Counted from the stretch's first letter, positions 12,701 to 22,945 are shown. The stretch is DNA of 64,000 nucleotides from Mytilus trossulus (GCF_036588685.1 NC_086384.1:12724195-12788194), one strand, 5' to 3'. Notes: generated from the sequence alone by a model not told the origin. Numbers and translations: made by a program.

Positions 12701-15700
12701 GACATTCTGAATAGTAAAACATAAAGGTATTGTATCTAAAATGTATCTCACTGTCCAAAATAGCAACATAACCTGTGACATCATGAATGATAAAACAGAA
12801 AGGTGTTGTATCTAGAATGCTGTAGAATTTGTATTTTACCAGATAAACATGTAGATGTTTATTTACTGTTAGCACTGCCATGGTTTTGTAATTACACAGA
12901 ATACGATGGATGGCCATGTGAAGGAGTATCTAATAACCCTTCCGGAGCACATGATATAGAAGATTAATAATTAAACAACAGTACAGAACACTTCATTATC
13001 CCTTAATTTTAATTTCTGCTATAAAGATGATGTGATTTCACTATCTTTGTTAAACGCATCCATCCCATGAAACTTGAAAAAAATGGATATAACAGGAACA
13101 GTAATTTTTCCTGCATATGGAGTATATTTCTACGAGTTGCTACGATTTCAGTGCTTGCATTTCCTATCATTATTTCCTTGATAGAGAGTTACAGGGAAAC
13201 TTTTTAACCAAGAGTTACAAGTAATGCATTTGAAATCATCTGATATATTATAGAAGTCATCACGATAAAAAAGATGTGGTATGATTGCGAATGATATAAT
13301 TATCCACCAATGTTTAAATGAAGTGGATGTACAAAACTTAAATTTAAAGAAAAAGAATTAACGTAATGATAAAAACAGTATTCAGCTTCCTCACACGTCT
13401 AAAATAAACAGACAACATCACCAAGTTGGTTGGCCGTTACGAACTATATGTTTCACAGATGACAACGGATATGTTCCAAATTGTGTAACCACAATACGGC
13501 TATCTTTCCTTACATTTTGAAAAGGCGAACTACCAAATAAAAATACTGACATGAGTAACATAACTGCTTACACTTCCGGGGAATATTAAATCTACCTCAG
13601 TTTTTTGTGGCGTTCTTGTTTATTAATTTGTCTCACGTGTGTTTTGTTTTGTAAACGGTTTTTTGTCTTTTGATCTCTTTTCGTTTTTTACCATGACGTT
13701 GTCAGTTTATTTTAGACCGACGTATTATTTTGAATATCTCTTCGGTATATTTCGACTCTCTGTCATATAAAGCTAAACATGAGCAACAGACACCAGCAAA
13801 ATCCGCGGATATGTAAGAAGCCGGAAAGGCAAAACAGATGATGGCGCATCTTTGTCACCTGTCATGTTGCTCGTGTTCATTTTGTAGGCATTCACTGGAG
13901 GAAAATTAGAAGGGTTTGTGGTTATAATTCGAATATAATTATCCTTTAGATCATCCGTTGTGATGCAGACATTCTAAAACGTTCAACAAACGCGTGTTTA
14001 CGTCTGTAATAAACACTTTCAAAGTGATGACTTTAAATTTATTATTTGGAACCCTTGGATAAATAGCTTTCAGCAAATTCTATAAAAATACATGATTGGA
14101 AACACAAGTTCTTGAAAATACTATCAACTTAGAGATATATGATGCTCTAGTTAGGCAGTTGATAAAGCACAGAGACGGTCGATGAAAAGTATGTACAATA
14201 AAGATGAAACTTCTTCACGGTAGCGAGAAACATTGACTTATCGGCTTTGAAATTTAAATACCTGTCCACCATAAACAATCCACCTTTCTCTTTGATCTTC
14301 CCAATACCATTTGTATTCTGTTGCTAAAGGTTGAAATTTCTGGACCGCTGAAGACTTCGTAGATAACCTTCTAACATTTATAAAAGTACCTTTTTTCTTC
14401 CCTGTCATTTGTATGAAATCTATATTCATTCGCATTTGCTTGCTGGAAAAGACAGATTAAGACCAGAATTATATTTTATGATGTATATGCTTTACGCACT
14501 TTGAAAGTTTCACCCGAACTATTAATAAAATTGAGAATGGAAATGGGGAATGTGCCAAAAAGACAACAACCCGACCATAGAACAGACAATAGCAGGTCAC
14601 CAACAGATCTTCAATGCTGCGAGAAATTCGCACACCCGGATATGTCCTTCAGCTGGCCCCTCAATTAAGCCGCACTTTGTTGCTTTTATTCGAATTCGTT
14701 TGATATGTTTGAGCTTTTAATTTTACCATTTGATTGCGAACTTGCCGTTTTGAATTTACCTCGGAGTTCGGCATTTTTTGTTATGTCACGTTTCGAATAT
14801 AGGCCTCGGTAGGGACCAATTTGTAGCTCCCTCTTCTCCGGCTCCTTTGGCCCTGTGAATTCTTTAGAAATCTGTCAATTTTTATTTTTGAATGGTCAAA
14901 CGTGAATTGTTGTCAAATTTAAATTTTTATTGACAGTTACTGCCAGGTAGACAGCCGATTATGTCCATGAAGTATCATGTTTTCATATTCTATGTGCCTA
15001 TCAGCTTGATTGCAGTGATTTCCCATACAAAACTTTTTTTAATTGGTAATGTTTGTTGGTTAACATTTTATTTTTGGCAATAACTGACGTAATGGTTAGA
15101 CATTGGTGTTGTCAAGTTAAGATCTAATGGCCGACAATGTAGGCATAATTTGTACTTTGGTTAACATGGACATAACATACTTTCATTGGTTAATACAATT
15201 TAACACTTTTAAAGCCGACAATAACATTTTGTAAGCTTCAAAAGTGTTATATGAATGTAATTCAATCGTTCTTCATCAATTTCTCTGTCTGTTAACACAT
15301 TTCAACATACATAATCTCTACACAGTACATACCCAAATTGTATACAACAGTCAACATTGTACACATCACAGTATTTCTGTTCAATCTCCACATTTGACGC
15401 TGGTCTGTAATCAGTCCATTCTCCTCTCGTGTCTTTAAACTGCCATTGGTACATACTACCTTTATGCTGCATGTTACATCTAGCTCCATATCGACAATTA
15501 CCTCTCAAATAATAGATGCATATTTCATTAGACTCTGCCTGGAGTACACGTGGCTCATCAATGTCACAACTGCATGCTAATGATAAAGTCGACATGCCGG
15601 TAAACAGGCTTGGGTTTGATTTTGATCTGTAAAAAGGTCAAATTATCCAGAAATGTGAATTTTGAAGTGATGTGTTCATAATAATATCAATAATACGCTG

Positions 15701-16869
15701 CCCCCGAAAAACAAATGAATACTTGCGATTGAAATAAGAAATGCAATTCTTTTAGTTGTACACTTTTAGTTTAGTTTGTTGTTCTATATTTGAATAGTAA
15801 TGCAAACCCGTTATATTTCAAGTTATCTGATATGCCACAGACAGGGTCGTGTCCAGGATATTTGAAAGGGGGGGCGTAGAATAAAATATTTCGCCGAGCG
15901 AAGCGAAGCGAAAAATTTGTGGGACCTTTTTTTGGCTTAAAAACATAAAATAATAGAGAATTGCACTAATGCAACGGTTCCTGACTTGGAGCATGTATAT
16001 TTTAAAGTTAAAGTGTCAGGATGTGACATTTTTTATGCCGAGTTCTCTCCATTAATTGTCTATGGTATATTAAAATGATTGGATGGATCTTAATAGGAGT
16101 AGACCAATAACGAGAAATTCCAAACTCAAGGGTATATAGGAGTTACTTAACATTTCAATTCCTAGGCCAGGATTTTATTAACGAGAGGCGTGATTACGGT
16201 TGAGGGTCCATAAGGAAGCTCAGTAGCTCCTGAATTTCAACAATTTAGCATCAAATTATGAAGTTATCCCTCTATTTTTTATTAAGTTCGGGTTTCGTTG
16301 AACGACACACATGATACAAGACAAATAAACACTGAAGAATAAAGTTCTTTCGTTCTGAGTATTGCTTTAATGTGGAAATATACATATTTCTAGTATACAT
16401 GTACCTTGACGCAAAACCTAAAATGAACACAGAAAAATACTGACGGACTCTCATTTTCAATTACTAGAGTGGATTCATTAGAACCATTTTACGTGGATTT
16501 CTCATGGCGTAATCGTCAATAATTTTATCAAAATCAAGTTTAATGTCTCTGTGAACATATAAAAGAAGCAGAGCATTTAGGCGATCCTCCTTCATGGTGC
16601 TTCTCAAATCATTCTTGATCAACTTAAGGGATGAGTTAGCTCGTTCGGTGGAGCTTGACGTGACGCTCGTCAAAGTAAGTAAGAAGAGAACTTTCATGAT
16701 GTTTGGAAATAAAGTCGAGCATGCCCTTACATCAGCAACGAAATTTTACGGTTGATGATGACCCATCAGATTGGGGAATCAGTATAAAAAGAAATCAGAG
16801 TATGTGTTTAATTAATGAATATGATAAATTGCTTTTATTCTATACAATACTAGCAGATTATAACGATAG

Positions 16870-16906
<37 letters not shown>

Positions 16907-19885
16907 CATTACGCCCTTACCTGGACCCGCCCCTGACAGATGACTTGTGGCCATCAATATGTACTATATATGGCAAATAAATTCTCAACTAAATCCTTTT
17001 CTGCATCACTTACTACATTGTCATTACCTGATCATGTGATTCATAGGTTGTAGTCGTGCCACAAATCAATATTTGTATACATTACGACATCTTCATTACC
17101 TGATCATGTCATGATTCCTACATTGTAGGTTATCATCGTGCCACAGTAACTTGTTATTACCATTAACTAAATCCCCATTATTTGCAAACGCCATATTCAA
17201 TGCAGTTGGTTATTATGATAGTGCCACGGTTATCGGTCACGTGTTATCGGTACCTCCTCGTCAGTATCATTGAATACATCTTCATAACTTGATCATCTCA
17301 CTTTCTCCCGGGATGTGGTCTTTTCACAATTAAGAAGGAAAGGTTAAATTCTAACTAACATTCTGCAGACAGTATGCATAAAAGAGCTATGGACTGTATT
17401 TTTTTCCTACTTTGAACGATGTTTACAGATATCTACCTGTGTGACATTATGACGTAAAACGCGCGATTCTACGCCTGAGTCAATGTGTATCTAACCATTC
17501 AGTCCCAGTATGTAAACTATTTCAATCGTTTATGAGTGGATTTAACATAAATAAATTTCTAACAATAAGAAAGCAATGGATGAGCTTGTTAAATTTGATA
17601 TATGCCATTTTTGCACATATGTGACTGCTGTCCCCCTATTTGTAACATTTTTACCTAATACGTCTGTTTGTTCTGTTAATGCATCGTTGTCAATTTGATG
17701 GTATTTGATGCGACTGTTATACAAGTGAGAGGTCTAGCTAGCTATAAAACCAGGTTCAATCCACCATTTTCTACATTAAAAAGGCGTGTACCAAGTCAGG
17801 AATCGTTGGATGTGTTTCAGCTTTTGAATTTGCCATTTATGACTTATATCTAGAAATTTAATATGAGGGTCGTTTGAGAACAAAACTTTACAACAAAAGA
17901 GATGGTTTCACCTTCCGAATTGTGACATTTTCATTTTTAAAACCAAGAATTTGAAGTCATCACTTCGTAAATTTTACTGAGTTTGATAACCGTTATTGAA
18001 TATCCGTTTCACTGATGACATCGGATATGTTCCTTATGTAGTACACTACAATCCTGTTACCTTTTCACGAACGTGACCAATCGAATGAGACTATTTACCG
18101 GATTTGTACACCCTGAGCAACACGACAAGTGCCACATGTGGTGCAGTATCTACTTTCTCTGTCGGAGCACCTGCGATCACTCCCAGATTTTTGTACGGTT
18201 CGTGTTGTTGTTGTACCCCTATTTGAGACATTTTTACTTATTGTGTCTGTTTGTTTTGTTCACACATCGTTGTCAATATTATGGAATTGATGCGACTGTC
18301 ATACAAGTGAGAGGTTTAGCTAGTTTTTAAACAGGTTTAATCCACCCATATGATAAGTACATAAGAAAATGCCTATACCAAGTCAGGAATATTACAGTTT
18401 TTATCCCATTCGTTTGATGTGTTTATTCTTTTGATTTTTCCATTTGATTAGGGAGTTTCCTTTTGAAATTTTCCTCAGAGGGTTTTTGTGATTTTACTTT
18501 TTACTGGCACTTCATCGTCTATGTCACTACCTAGATCGTCATTACCTGAGCATGCCACGATTCCTTGGTTATGGTGGTGCCATAGTTGATGATACTTCAT
18601 CTTTATTTTCACTGATGTCATTCTAATTACCTGGTCATGACAAGATTCCTGGGTTGTGAACGTGCCATAGGTGCGGGTGCTTCATCGTCCGAATCACTGA
18701 CGTCATCGTCCGAGTCCTCAGTGAAACACTCTTTCAAATTTTCTATAATTCCTGTTGCAGTCTGCTTTATATTGATGCCATATTTTACTAGAAGTTCTAG
18801 AAAATCAAGAAATTGAAAATTAAGATAATTAACAAACGATACTAAAGATAACTAATTGTAAAGTCTTTAAACGTCATTCAGGATTGAACTTGAAAAGATT
18901 GTTTGTCTGAAACAATTTTGTTTTAAATAGATTCTACTTTTACTCGTCTTTGTCTAATTGAGCAATGCATTCATCTTTTAAACGTTATATGCTTTAATAC
19001 GTTAAAAAATTGTCACTTCAGATATTTCAGACACTAAAATATTCACATTATTTCCCCATTTATTTTGTTAAGTTTTATATCATCAGATGAACAATTGCAA
19101 ATGCAACAAAATAAATTCATATCAATATTCAATATCGAAATAATAGTACAAAATATTCATATTCTTTAGTTATAGGCTCTAAAAAAAGAAAATCAAACTT
19201 TTTGACACTAGATAAAATTTCTACCTTTCAATTGAGGATGCAAAATGTTATGATTTCGCTTGCATCTTCTTCTAAAATGACAGGATCCCGTAACATACGG
19301 TTTACAAATATGCAGAAATTTACAGCCATCTTCCTTTGAACACCCTTTTTCTAAGTTGTAAAATTTGCATATTGGTGGTCGTGTCACCTGGCATCTATTT
19401 CTAGGGATTTTGAAAAGATTCCTTAGCTCGTCGACATCGAGTTCCCCCAAATCGTGATATTCTAAAAGTGCCTTGTTATAGTCGGATTCTAAATTGTGAC
19501 CAAAACGGCATCTAGAACCTTTGACGGTACAAGAATTTGATAAAAGATAGAATTTGCAGATGTGTAATTTATTGCAATTTTTTTCGCAATTTCTTCGTAT
19601 TCCGCTGTGCGATGAACAGAGCTCTAATGTGGTTTTTGCTTTGATAAATTGAATATTTAATTTTTCTTCAACAAAAAAGTTGCTATCGAATTTTCGTAGC
19701 AGAGGAAGAAATGAAAATCGAAAATTTCTTCCAAGACTTTCCTCTACTTTCACTTTTAGATCTCCAATAATTAAACACCCATATTTGGCTTTGCAGAGAA
19801 CCTGAATAGCAGCTTTGACGATCTGTAGGTCAAACTTCTTTAAATTTCGTTCTGGTTTGGGTGGTAGTTCTCTTAAGCCTGCCAT
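6339..19885 (-). CDS. PARP12-like: PARP12/ZC3HAV1-like CCCH zinc-finger mono-ADP-ribosyltransferase, gene 1 (8 exons, predicted 747 aa)
   Basis: Spliced model, exons in transcript order: 19885-19225, 18796-18631, 15626-15333, 14442-14262, 12575-12358, 11288-11138, 7709-7579, 6780-6339. All junctions are GT-AG and the phases join without a stop. Residues 90-212 hold four CCCH fingers (for example C173-C182-C188-H192 and C194-C202-C208-H212), and exon 3 adds a fifth. Two WWE domains follow, from exon 3 and from exons 4-5. The PARP catalytic domain occupies exons 7-8, with H623 in LFHGT, Y656 in GKGSYFA and V734 in the third triad position. H-Y-hydrophobic triads mark mono-ADP-ribosyltransferases; PARP13 lacks the His. 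The order of domains matches vertebrate PARP12, an RNA-binding, interferon-linked enzyme. Introns carry a Tc1-like element, a hAT remnant and decayed partial exon copies. Untranslated exons and promoter were not identified. Confidence 0.85.
6985..7460. repeat. Degenerate tandem repeat, period about 25 bp
   Basis: Within intron 7 of PARP gene 1. Blocks resembling AGATGACTTTACGGTCTGACAGC recur every 23-27 bp, clearest at 7295-7400 and fading to either side. No coding potential. It is a decayed minisatellite; period and limits are by eye. Confidence 0.5.
7579..7709 (-). CDS. PARP12-like: PARP12-like gene 1, exon 7 (start of PARP catalytic domain)
   Basis: Acceptor CATTCAG/GTAGAA, donor GCGAG/GTAAGT, 131 nt, the same length as in gene 2. 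Encodes IKRIENGELW, the motif that opens PARP catalytic domains. Confidence 0.85.
8125..8320. repeat. Dispersed repeat with CCATGGCGTTGTCAGT core, copy 2
   Basis: Shares the CCATGGCGTTGTCAGT core and TTTCGTCTCTCTTT end with 4664-4813 and 13600-13765. It abuts the left end of the Tc1-like transposon at 8352. Confidence 0.55.
8352..9901 (+). mobile_element. Tc1-like DNA transposon, complete ends, inactive
   Basis: 1,550 bp bounded by 26-bp terminal inverted repeats, CACCTGGAAAAAAGTATTGC at the left and its complement at the right with one mismatch (CACCTGG versus CACATGG). Each end is flanked by TA, the Tc1/mariner target. It encodes a DD34E transposase, here frameshifted. It lies in intron 6 of PARP gene 1, opposite to the host gene. 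The high similarity of its ends suggests fairly recent insertion. Confidence 0.92.
8651..9614 (+). pseudogene. Tc1-like DD34E transposase, frameshifted N-terminus
   Basis: The N-terminal helix-turn-helix begins at ATG 8651 (MQIVGLRAAGMSLRQIGRSV) and is lost by indels around the A-run at 8743-8751. Further indels lie near 8775 and 8825, where a stop appears. The frame then runs cleanly from 8835 to 9614 and holds the catalytic region: WSDESRF (first Asp), NDNARP (second Asp) and SPDLNPIEH (Glu), with 34 residues between the second Asp and Glu. The usual His of DNARPH is replaced by Leu. The DNA-binding half cannot be made in frame, so the copy is non-autonomous. Confidence 0.88.
10595..10680 (-). 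other. Possible extra exon or exon relic in intron 6 of PARP gene 1
   Basis: A short frame encodes KCSKDTCKKTYEKGDK and is followed by a donor-like CTACG/GTAAGA. It faintly resembles the start of exon 7 of gene 2 (VTCSKKSDEYKK). No good acceptor with a pyrimidine tract is seen, and exons 6 and 7 already join in phase, so it is not in the model. Confidence 0.2.
11138..11288 (-). CDS. PARP12-like: PARP12-like gene 1, exon 6 (linker before PARP domain)
   Basis: Acceptor ATTTCAG/ATCAGC, donor AGTTTG/GTATGT, 151 nt. Encodes SADTG near its start and PSSWSFDK, aligned with PHHWSFDR of gene 2. Joins exon 5 in phase 2 and exon 7 in phase 0. Confidence 0.8.
12358..12575 (-). CDS. PARP12-like: PARP12-like gene 1, exon 5 (rest of second WWE)
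   Basis: Acceptor CTATTCAG/AATGTC, donor AGAAA/GTACGT, 218 nt, exactly the length of exon 5 in gene 2. It encodes the QMKF, YIMDFQKMVQKNVVHKTER portion. Three more copies of the acceptor and first codons lie just upstream, at 12605-12800. Confidence 0.85.
12576..12800 (-). repeat. Tandem partial copies of exon 5 acceptor region (PARP gene 1)
   Basis: Immediately upstream of the true exon 5 acceptor are three further copies of the splice acceptor plus the first 12-15 codons (NVTGYA.ILDSES-type). Their exon-like starts are near 12648, 12706 and 12783. The first two keep TTCAG/AAT; the third has lost the AG. Spacings are about 73, 58 and 77 bp. Use of an upstream acceptor would shift the frame and remove the PARP domain. 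Confidence 0.8.
13600..13765. repeat. Dispersed repeat with CCATGACGTTGTCAGT core, copy 3
   Basis: Third copy of the family at 4664-4813 and 8125-8320, in intron 4 of PARP gene 1. Core reads CCATGACGTTGTCAGTTTAT. No coding potential. Confidence 0.5.
14262..14442 (-). CDS. PARP12-like: PARP12-like gene 1, exon 4 (start of second WWE)
   Basis: Acceptor TTTTCCAG/CAAGCA, donor GACAG/GTATTT, 181 nt ending in phase 0. Encodes FQPLATEYKWYWEDQRERW, with the paired tryptophans of a WWE domain, nearly identical to exon 4 of gene 2. Confidence 0.85.
14525..14670 (+). repeat. Short interspersed repeat (AAATTGAGAATGGAAATGGGG family)
   Basis: About 145 bp with the family order: GAGAATGGAAATGGGGAATG, CAACAACCCGACCA, GCGAGAAATTC, CACCCGGA and TCCTTCAGCTGGCCCC. 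Lies in intron 3 of PARP gene 1. Confidence 0.7.
15333..15626 (-). CDS. PARP12-like: PARP12-like gene 1, exon 3 (fifth CCCH finger and first WWE)
   Basis: Acceptor TTTTTTACAG/ATCAAA, donor TTTGG/GTATGT, 294 nt, phase 2 to phase 2. Encodes a CCCH finger (CIYYLRGNCRYGARCNMQH) followed by MYQWQF and EWTDY, the signature tryptophans of a WWE domain. Confidence 0.85.
15842..16935 (-). mobile_element. hAT-like transposon, internally deleted, with own inverted ends
   Basis: Bounded by 16-bp imperfect inverted repeats: CAGGGTCGTGTCCAGG at 15842-15857 and, on the other strand, CAGGGGCGGGTCCAGG ending at 16935. The CAGGG start is typical of hAT elements. The bases ACAGA abut both ends and may be part of a decayed target duplication. 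Only the C-terminal part of a transposase remains. A T-run of about 29 bases lies near the right end (16870-16899). The element sits in intron 2 of PARP gene 1. Confidence 0.75.
16464..16697 (-). pseudogene. hAT transposase C-terminal dimerisation domain remnant
   Basis: The 77-residue frame includes LLTLTSVTSSSTERANSSL, LIKNDLRSTMKEDRLNALLL and a final NPRKM. These match the hATC dimerisation region of hAT transposases and ZMYM1-type derivatives. The TSSSTERAxSSLK signature is particularly diagnostic. The zinc finger and RNase H-like catalytic regions are missing, so this cannot be an active transposase. It is enclosed by the inverted ends at 15842 and 16935. Confidence 0.82.
17010..17300 (-). 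repeat. Decayed tandem copies of exon 2 donor region (PARP gene 1), distal block
   Basis: At least two copies, exon-like ends near 17028 and 17100, plus a weaker one near 17290. Each repeats the order donor (ATTACCTG on the plus strand), ATCATG, GATTC and CGTGCCA, as at the true exon 2 end (18631-18680). They contain stops and are not coding. Confidence 0.6.
17600..18500. repeat. Two diverged copies of a longer dispersed repeat
   Basis: Segments 17610-17850 and 18205-18490 share, in order, TTTTTAC near the left, GCATCGTTGTCAAT or CACATCGTTGTCAAT, GATGCGACTGT, ACAAGTGAGAGGT, TAGCTAG and ACCAAGTCAGGAAT. Shorter relatives with AACCAGGTTCAATCCACCAT or similar occur at 24070-24160, 32170-32345 and 60180-60260. 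No coding potential. Confidence 0.6.
18530..18630 (-). repeat. Decayed copy of exon 2 donor region (PARP gene 1), adjacent to exon
   Basis: An approximately 85-bp copy directly downstream of exon 2 in transcript orientation. It keeps the donor (exon-like end at 18546, CTCAG/GTAATG on the minus strand) and a reading similar to the APMARSQPRN part of the exon, interrupted by a stop. Confidence 0.65.
18631..18796 (-). CDS. PARP12-like: PARP12-like gene 1, exon 2 (acidic linker)
   Basis: Between acceptor TTTTCTAG/AACTTC and donor CCAG/GTAATT, 166 nt. Encodes ELLVKYGI, matching exon 2 of the second gene (ALLEKYGI), then an acidic EDSDDDVSDSDDE stretch. Too short to show as an open frame alone; supported by phase and by the paralogue. 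Decayed copies of its 3' end lie downstream in the intron. Confidence 0.8.
19225..19885 (-). CDS. PARP12-like: PARP12-like gene 1, exon 1 (N-terminal helical region and CCCH fingers 1-4)
   Basis: Starts with ATG at 19885 and ends at donor AAAG/GTAGAA in phase 1. Encodes residues 1-220, including a leading helical, winged-helix-like segment and four CCCH fingers with Cys/His sets at 90/100/104/108, 110/119/126/130, 173/182/188/192 and 194/202/208/212. Confidence 0.85.
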
Positions 19886-20998
19886 GTCTTATTAGGATGA
19901 TGACTGCTTGTATGAACAAATCCTATGTGTGTGATTGGTACATCGATACACAGGTTTAACCTAAAATAACAAACAAAAATCATACAGTTAGAAGTATTAT
20001 TCCATAAATGTAAAGATTATTTTTCGATAGAACAAAGATTCACTTTTGTTTTTTTATATATATTCTTAATCTAATTAAAATTCAGATCTTAAACTATACG
20101 TTTCAGTACACCCATGCTTAAATTTTCATTTCAAATGGAAATTTCAGTTGTTATGGTTTAAATGAAAGTTGTCGGATTTGTGATTCAGAACATTAATAAT
20201 GAACACAACTTACATCTATTTTGATAAGTTTAAACTGTATTTAAGTCCGATTTTTGGGGTATTTGTGTGCGTACGGTGTCAGAAAAACACATTTCAAATG
20301 ATATTTTTCCGATTGTCTGATCGCTTGATATCTGCAAAAGGGACTTTTTAAGAACGTAAATTATTATTCTAACGAACCAATTGTAGCTTCTTTATCATTG
20401 TATGTAACAGATTATCTACAAACTAAATGCAATCAGCGCACGGGAGGTTCGTGTCTATCCTGTTACCGCTACTGAAATCAGTCGTTAAATTATTCTCCCT
20501 ATGTATATTCAACCAGTCAGTGTTGATTTCAAAAGTGAAAAGTAATCTTTTCATTTAAAACGCCTCGTTTCTTGAACGACAGTGTAGACAAAAATAATTT
20601 CAAGACATTTAGTGAAAAAAATATAGTGTACTTTTTTCATGTCTATGCTGTTGCCAATTTTGATTAACTACACCAATATTATTCTTGTAAAAAGTGCAAT
20701 AATGTGTTTGAAACCAAATGCACAATAGAAAACCATAATCACTTCACCAAAGGGAGTAGTTATTTAACAACAGCAATCAAAACCGAAGAAATTTGTCTAT
20801 CCTGTTACTATGGTAGCTATGATTACAGTAACAGGATAGACAATTGTAGACAAAAACGTCTTTAAATTTTTTATCTTAACATATAGGTGCAAAATGAAAT
20901 ATTTCATTGTTTGAACTCATCTTAAGGTTATAACGTCTTTTAACTTCCCAATTAAGCATTTGCAGGTGAAATGCTGATATCGGTTACAAGATAGACAA
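19886..20998. other. Region upstream of PARP gene 1
   Basis: Contains the presumed promoter and 5' leader of PARP gene 1, but I see no element I can name with confidence. A 17-bp inverted repeat at 20793-20843 is listed separately. Confidence 0.4.
20793..20843. repeat. 17-bp perfect inverted repeat (hairpin)
   Basis: TTGTCTATCCTGTTACT at 20793-20809 and its exact complement at 20827-20843, separated by 17 bases. Related single sites (GTCTATCCTGTTACCG at 20453, a weaker match near 20985) suggest it belongs to a small decayed repeat. Confidence 0.65.
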
Positions 20999-22262
20999 CT
21001 AGAGGCTCTAAAAAGCCTGTGTCGCTCACCATGGTCTATGTGAATATTAAACAATGAACACAGATGCATTCATGACAAATTGTGTTTTGGTGATGGTGAT
21101 GTGTTTGTAGATCTTACTTTACTAAACATTCTTGCTGCTTACAATTATCTCTATCTATTCGTTAGTTTCAGTGGAAAATGTTATTGAAAATCTACAAATT
21201 TTATGAAAATTGTTAAAAATTGACTATGAAGGGCAATAACTCCTTAGGGGGTCAATTGACTATTTTGGTCAAGTTGACCTATTTTTAGTTCTTACTTTGG
21301 TGTAAATTTTGCTGGTTACAGTTTTATCTCTATCTATAATAATATTCAAGATAATAACCAAAAACAGCAAAATTATCAATTCAGGAGCAGCAACCTAACA
21401 ACTGATTATCCGATTCATCTGAAAATTCCAGGGTAGATAGATCATGACCTGATTAACAATTTTACTTCCTGGCAGATTTGCTCTTAATGCTTTGGTTTTT
21501 GAGTTAAAAGCCAAAATCTGCATTTTACCCCTTTGTTCTATTTTAGCCATGGCGGCCATCTTGGTTTGTTGGCCGAGTTACCGGACACATTTTTTTATTA
21601 GATACCCCAATGATGATTATGGCCAAGTTTGGTTTAATTTGTCCCAGTAGTTTCAGAGGAGAAGATTTTTCTAAAATATTACTAAGATTTACAAAAAATG
21701 GTTAAAAATTGACTATAAAGGGCAATAACTCCTAAAGTAGACAACTGACCATTTTGATCATGTTGACATATTTGTAGATCTTACTTTGCTGATCATTATT
21801 ACTTTACAGTTTATCTCTATTTATGATAATATTCAAGATAATAACCAAAAAAAGCAAAATTTCCTTAAAATTACCAATTCAGGGGCAGCAACCTAACAAC
21901 AGAATGTCCGATTCATCGGAAAATTTCAGGGCAGATAGATCTTGACCTGATGAACAATTTAATCTTGTCAGATTTGCTCTAAATGCTTTGGTTTTTGAGT
22001 TATAAGCCAAAAACTGCATTTTACCACTATGTTCTATTTTTAGCCATGGCGGCCTTCTTGGTTGGTTGGCCGAGTCACAGGACACATGTATTAAACTAGA
22101 TACCCCAATGATGATTGTGGCCAAGTTTGGTTAAATTTGGCCCAGTAGTTTCAGAGAAGAAGATTTTTGTAAAAGTTAACGCAGGACGACGACGGACGAC
22201 GACGGACGACGGACGCCAAGTGATGAGAAAAGCTCACTTGGCCCTTTCGGCCAGGTGAGCTA
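20999..22262 (-). mobile_element. Helitron2-like non-autonomous element, AGCTCACC family, copy 1
   Basis: On the minus strand it begins at 22262 with TAGCTCACCTGGCC and ends at 20999 with a hairpin (AGGCT...AGCC) followed by CTAG and a flanking T. The inner GGTGAGCGA, just before the 3' hairpin, complements the AGCTCACC at the 5' end. That is the asymmetric inverted-repeat layout described for Helitron2/Helentron elements. The interior holds two tandem units of about 500 bp and a GACGACGGACGACGG tract near the 5' end. No protein is encoded. Confidence 0.65.
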
Positions 22263-22436
22263 AAAAGGTAAGAGGATAAACTTTTATATAGTGGTATATC
22301 AGAAACGTATTTTCCTTTAAACAGAGCTTTTTCTATAAAATTGGGAATCGTAGATACGAATTTCTTGTTTTGGGTTACAATAATTCATATTTTGTGAAGA
22401 ATCACACTGAATCTTCCAAAGATATACTGAAGATGA

Positions 22437-22945
22437 TATTATCAAAATGCTGGCCTTGTAATCGACAATATATATGTTGAGTTTGGAGGATTTATATTTC
22501 AACAGACAGTCGGTATTCCAATGGTTATACTAATTGTGCACCCTTGCTGGCTGATTTGTTTTTGTACTCGTATGAAGCAGAATTAACTCAGAACCTTCTA
22601 AAAGACAAAAAGAAAAAGCATCTTGCGAAATTCTTTAATTTTACTTTCCGATATATTGATGATGTTCTATCATTGAATAACCCATACTTCAGCCAATACT
22701 TACATCTCATATATCCTAGTGAACTTGAAATTAAGGATACTACTGATACTAGAAGGACTGCTTCATACCTTGATCTTTTCCTCAATATTGACGTAGATGG
22801 ATGACTACTCACGAAAATCTATGATAAACGGGACGATTTCAACTTCCCAATTATCCATTTCCCATTTCTCAGCAGTAACATACCCTTTGCCTCTTCGTAT
22901 GGTGTTAACATATATCACAATTGATACGTTATTCACGTGGTACGG
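22437..22945 (+). pseudogene. Penelope-like reverse transcriptase remnant
   Basis: Three frames must be combined to read it: FIFQQTVGIPM before 22520, then LLADLFLYSYEAEL and FRYIDDVLSLNN (22544-22800), then KIYDKRDDFNFPI (from about 22812). YIDD is the reverse transcriptase active site. The surrounding pattern resembles Penelope-like reverse transcriptases common in invertebrates. Two frameshifts (near 22525 and 22800) and stops make it inactive. The following 80 bases resemble the tail repeats at 24245-24375 and 31825-32070. Confidence 0.78.

Noticed and set aside
12527..12917. Overlapping minus-strand frames upstream of exon 5 of PARP gene 1
   Set aside because: They are produced by the tandem partial exon copies, change frame between copies and lack a common start.
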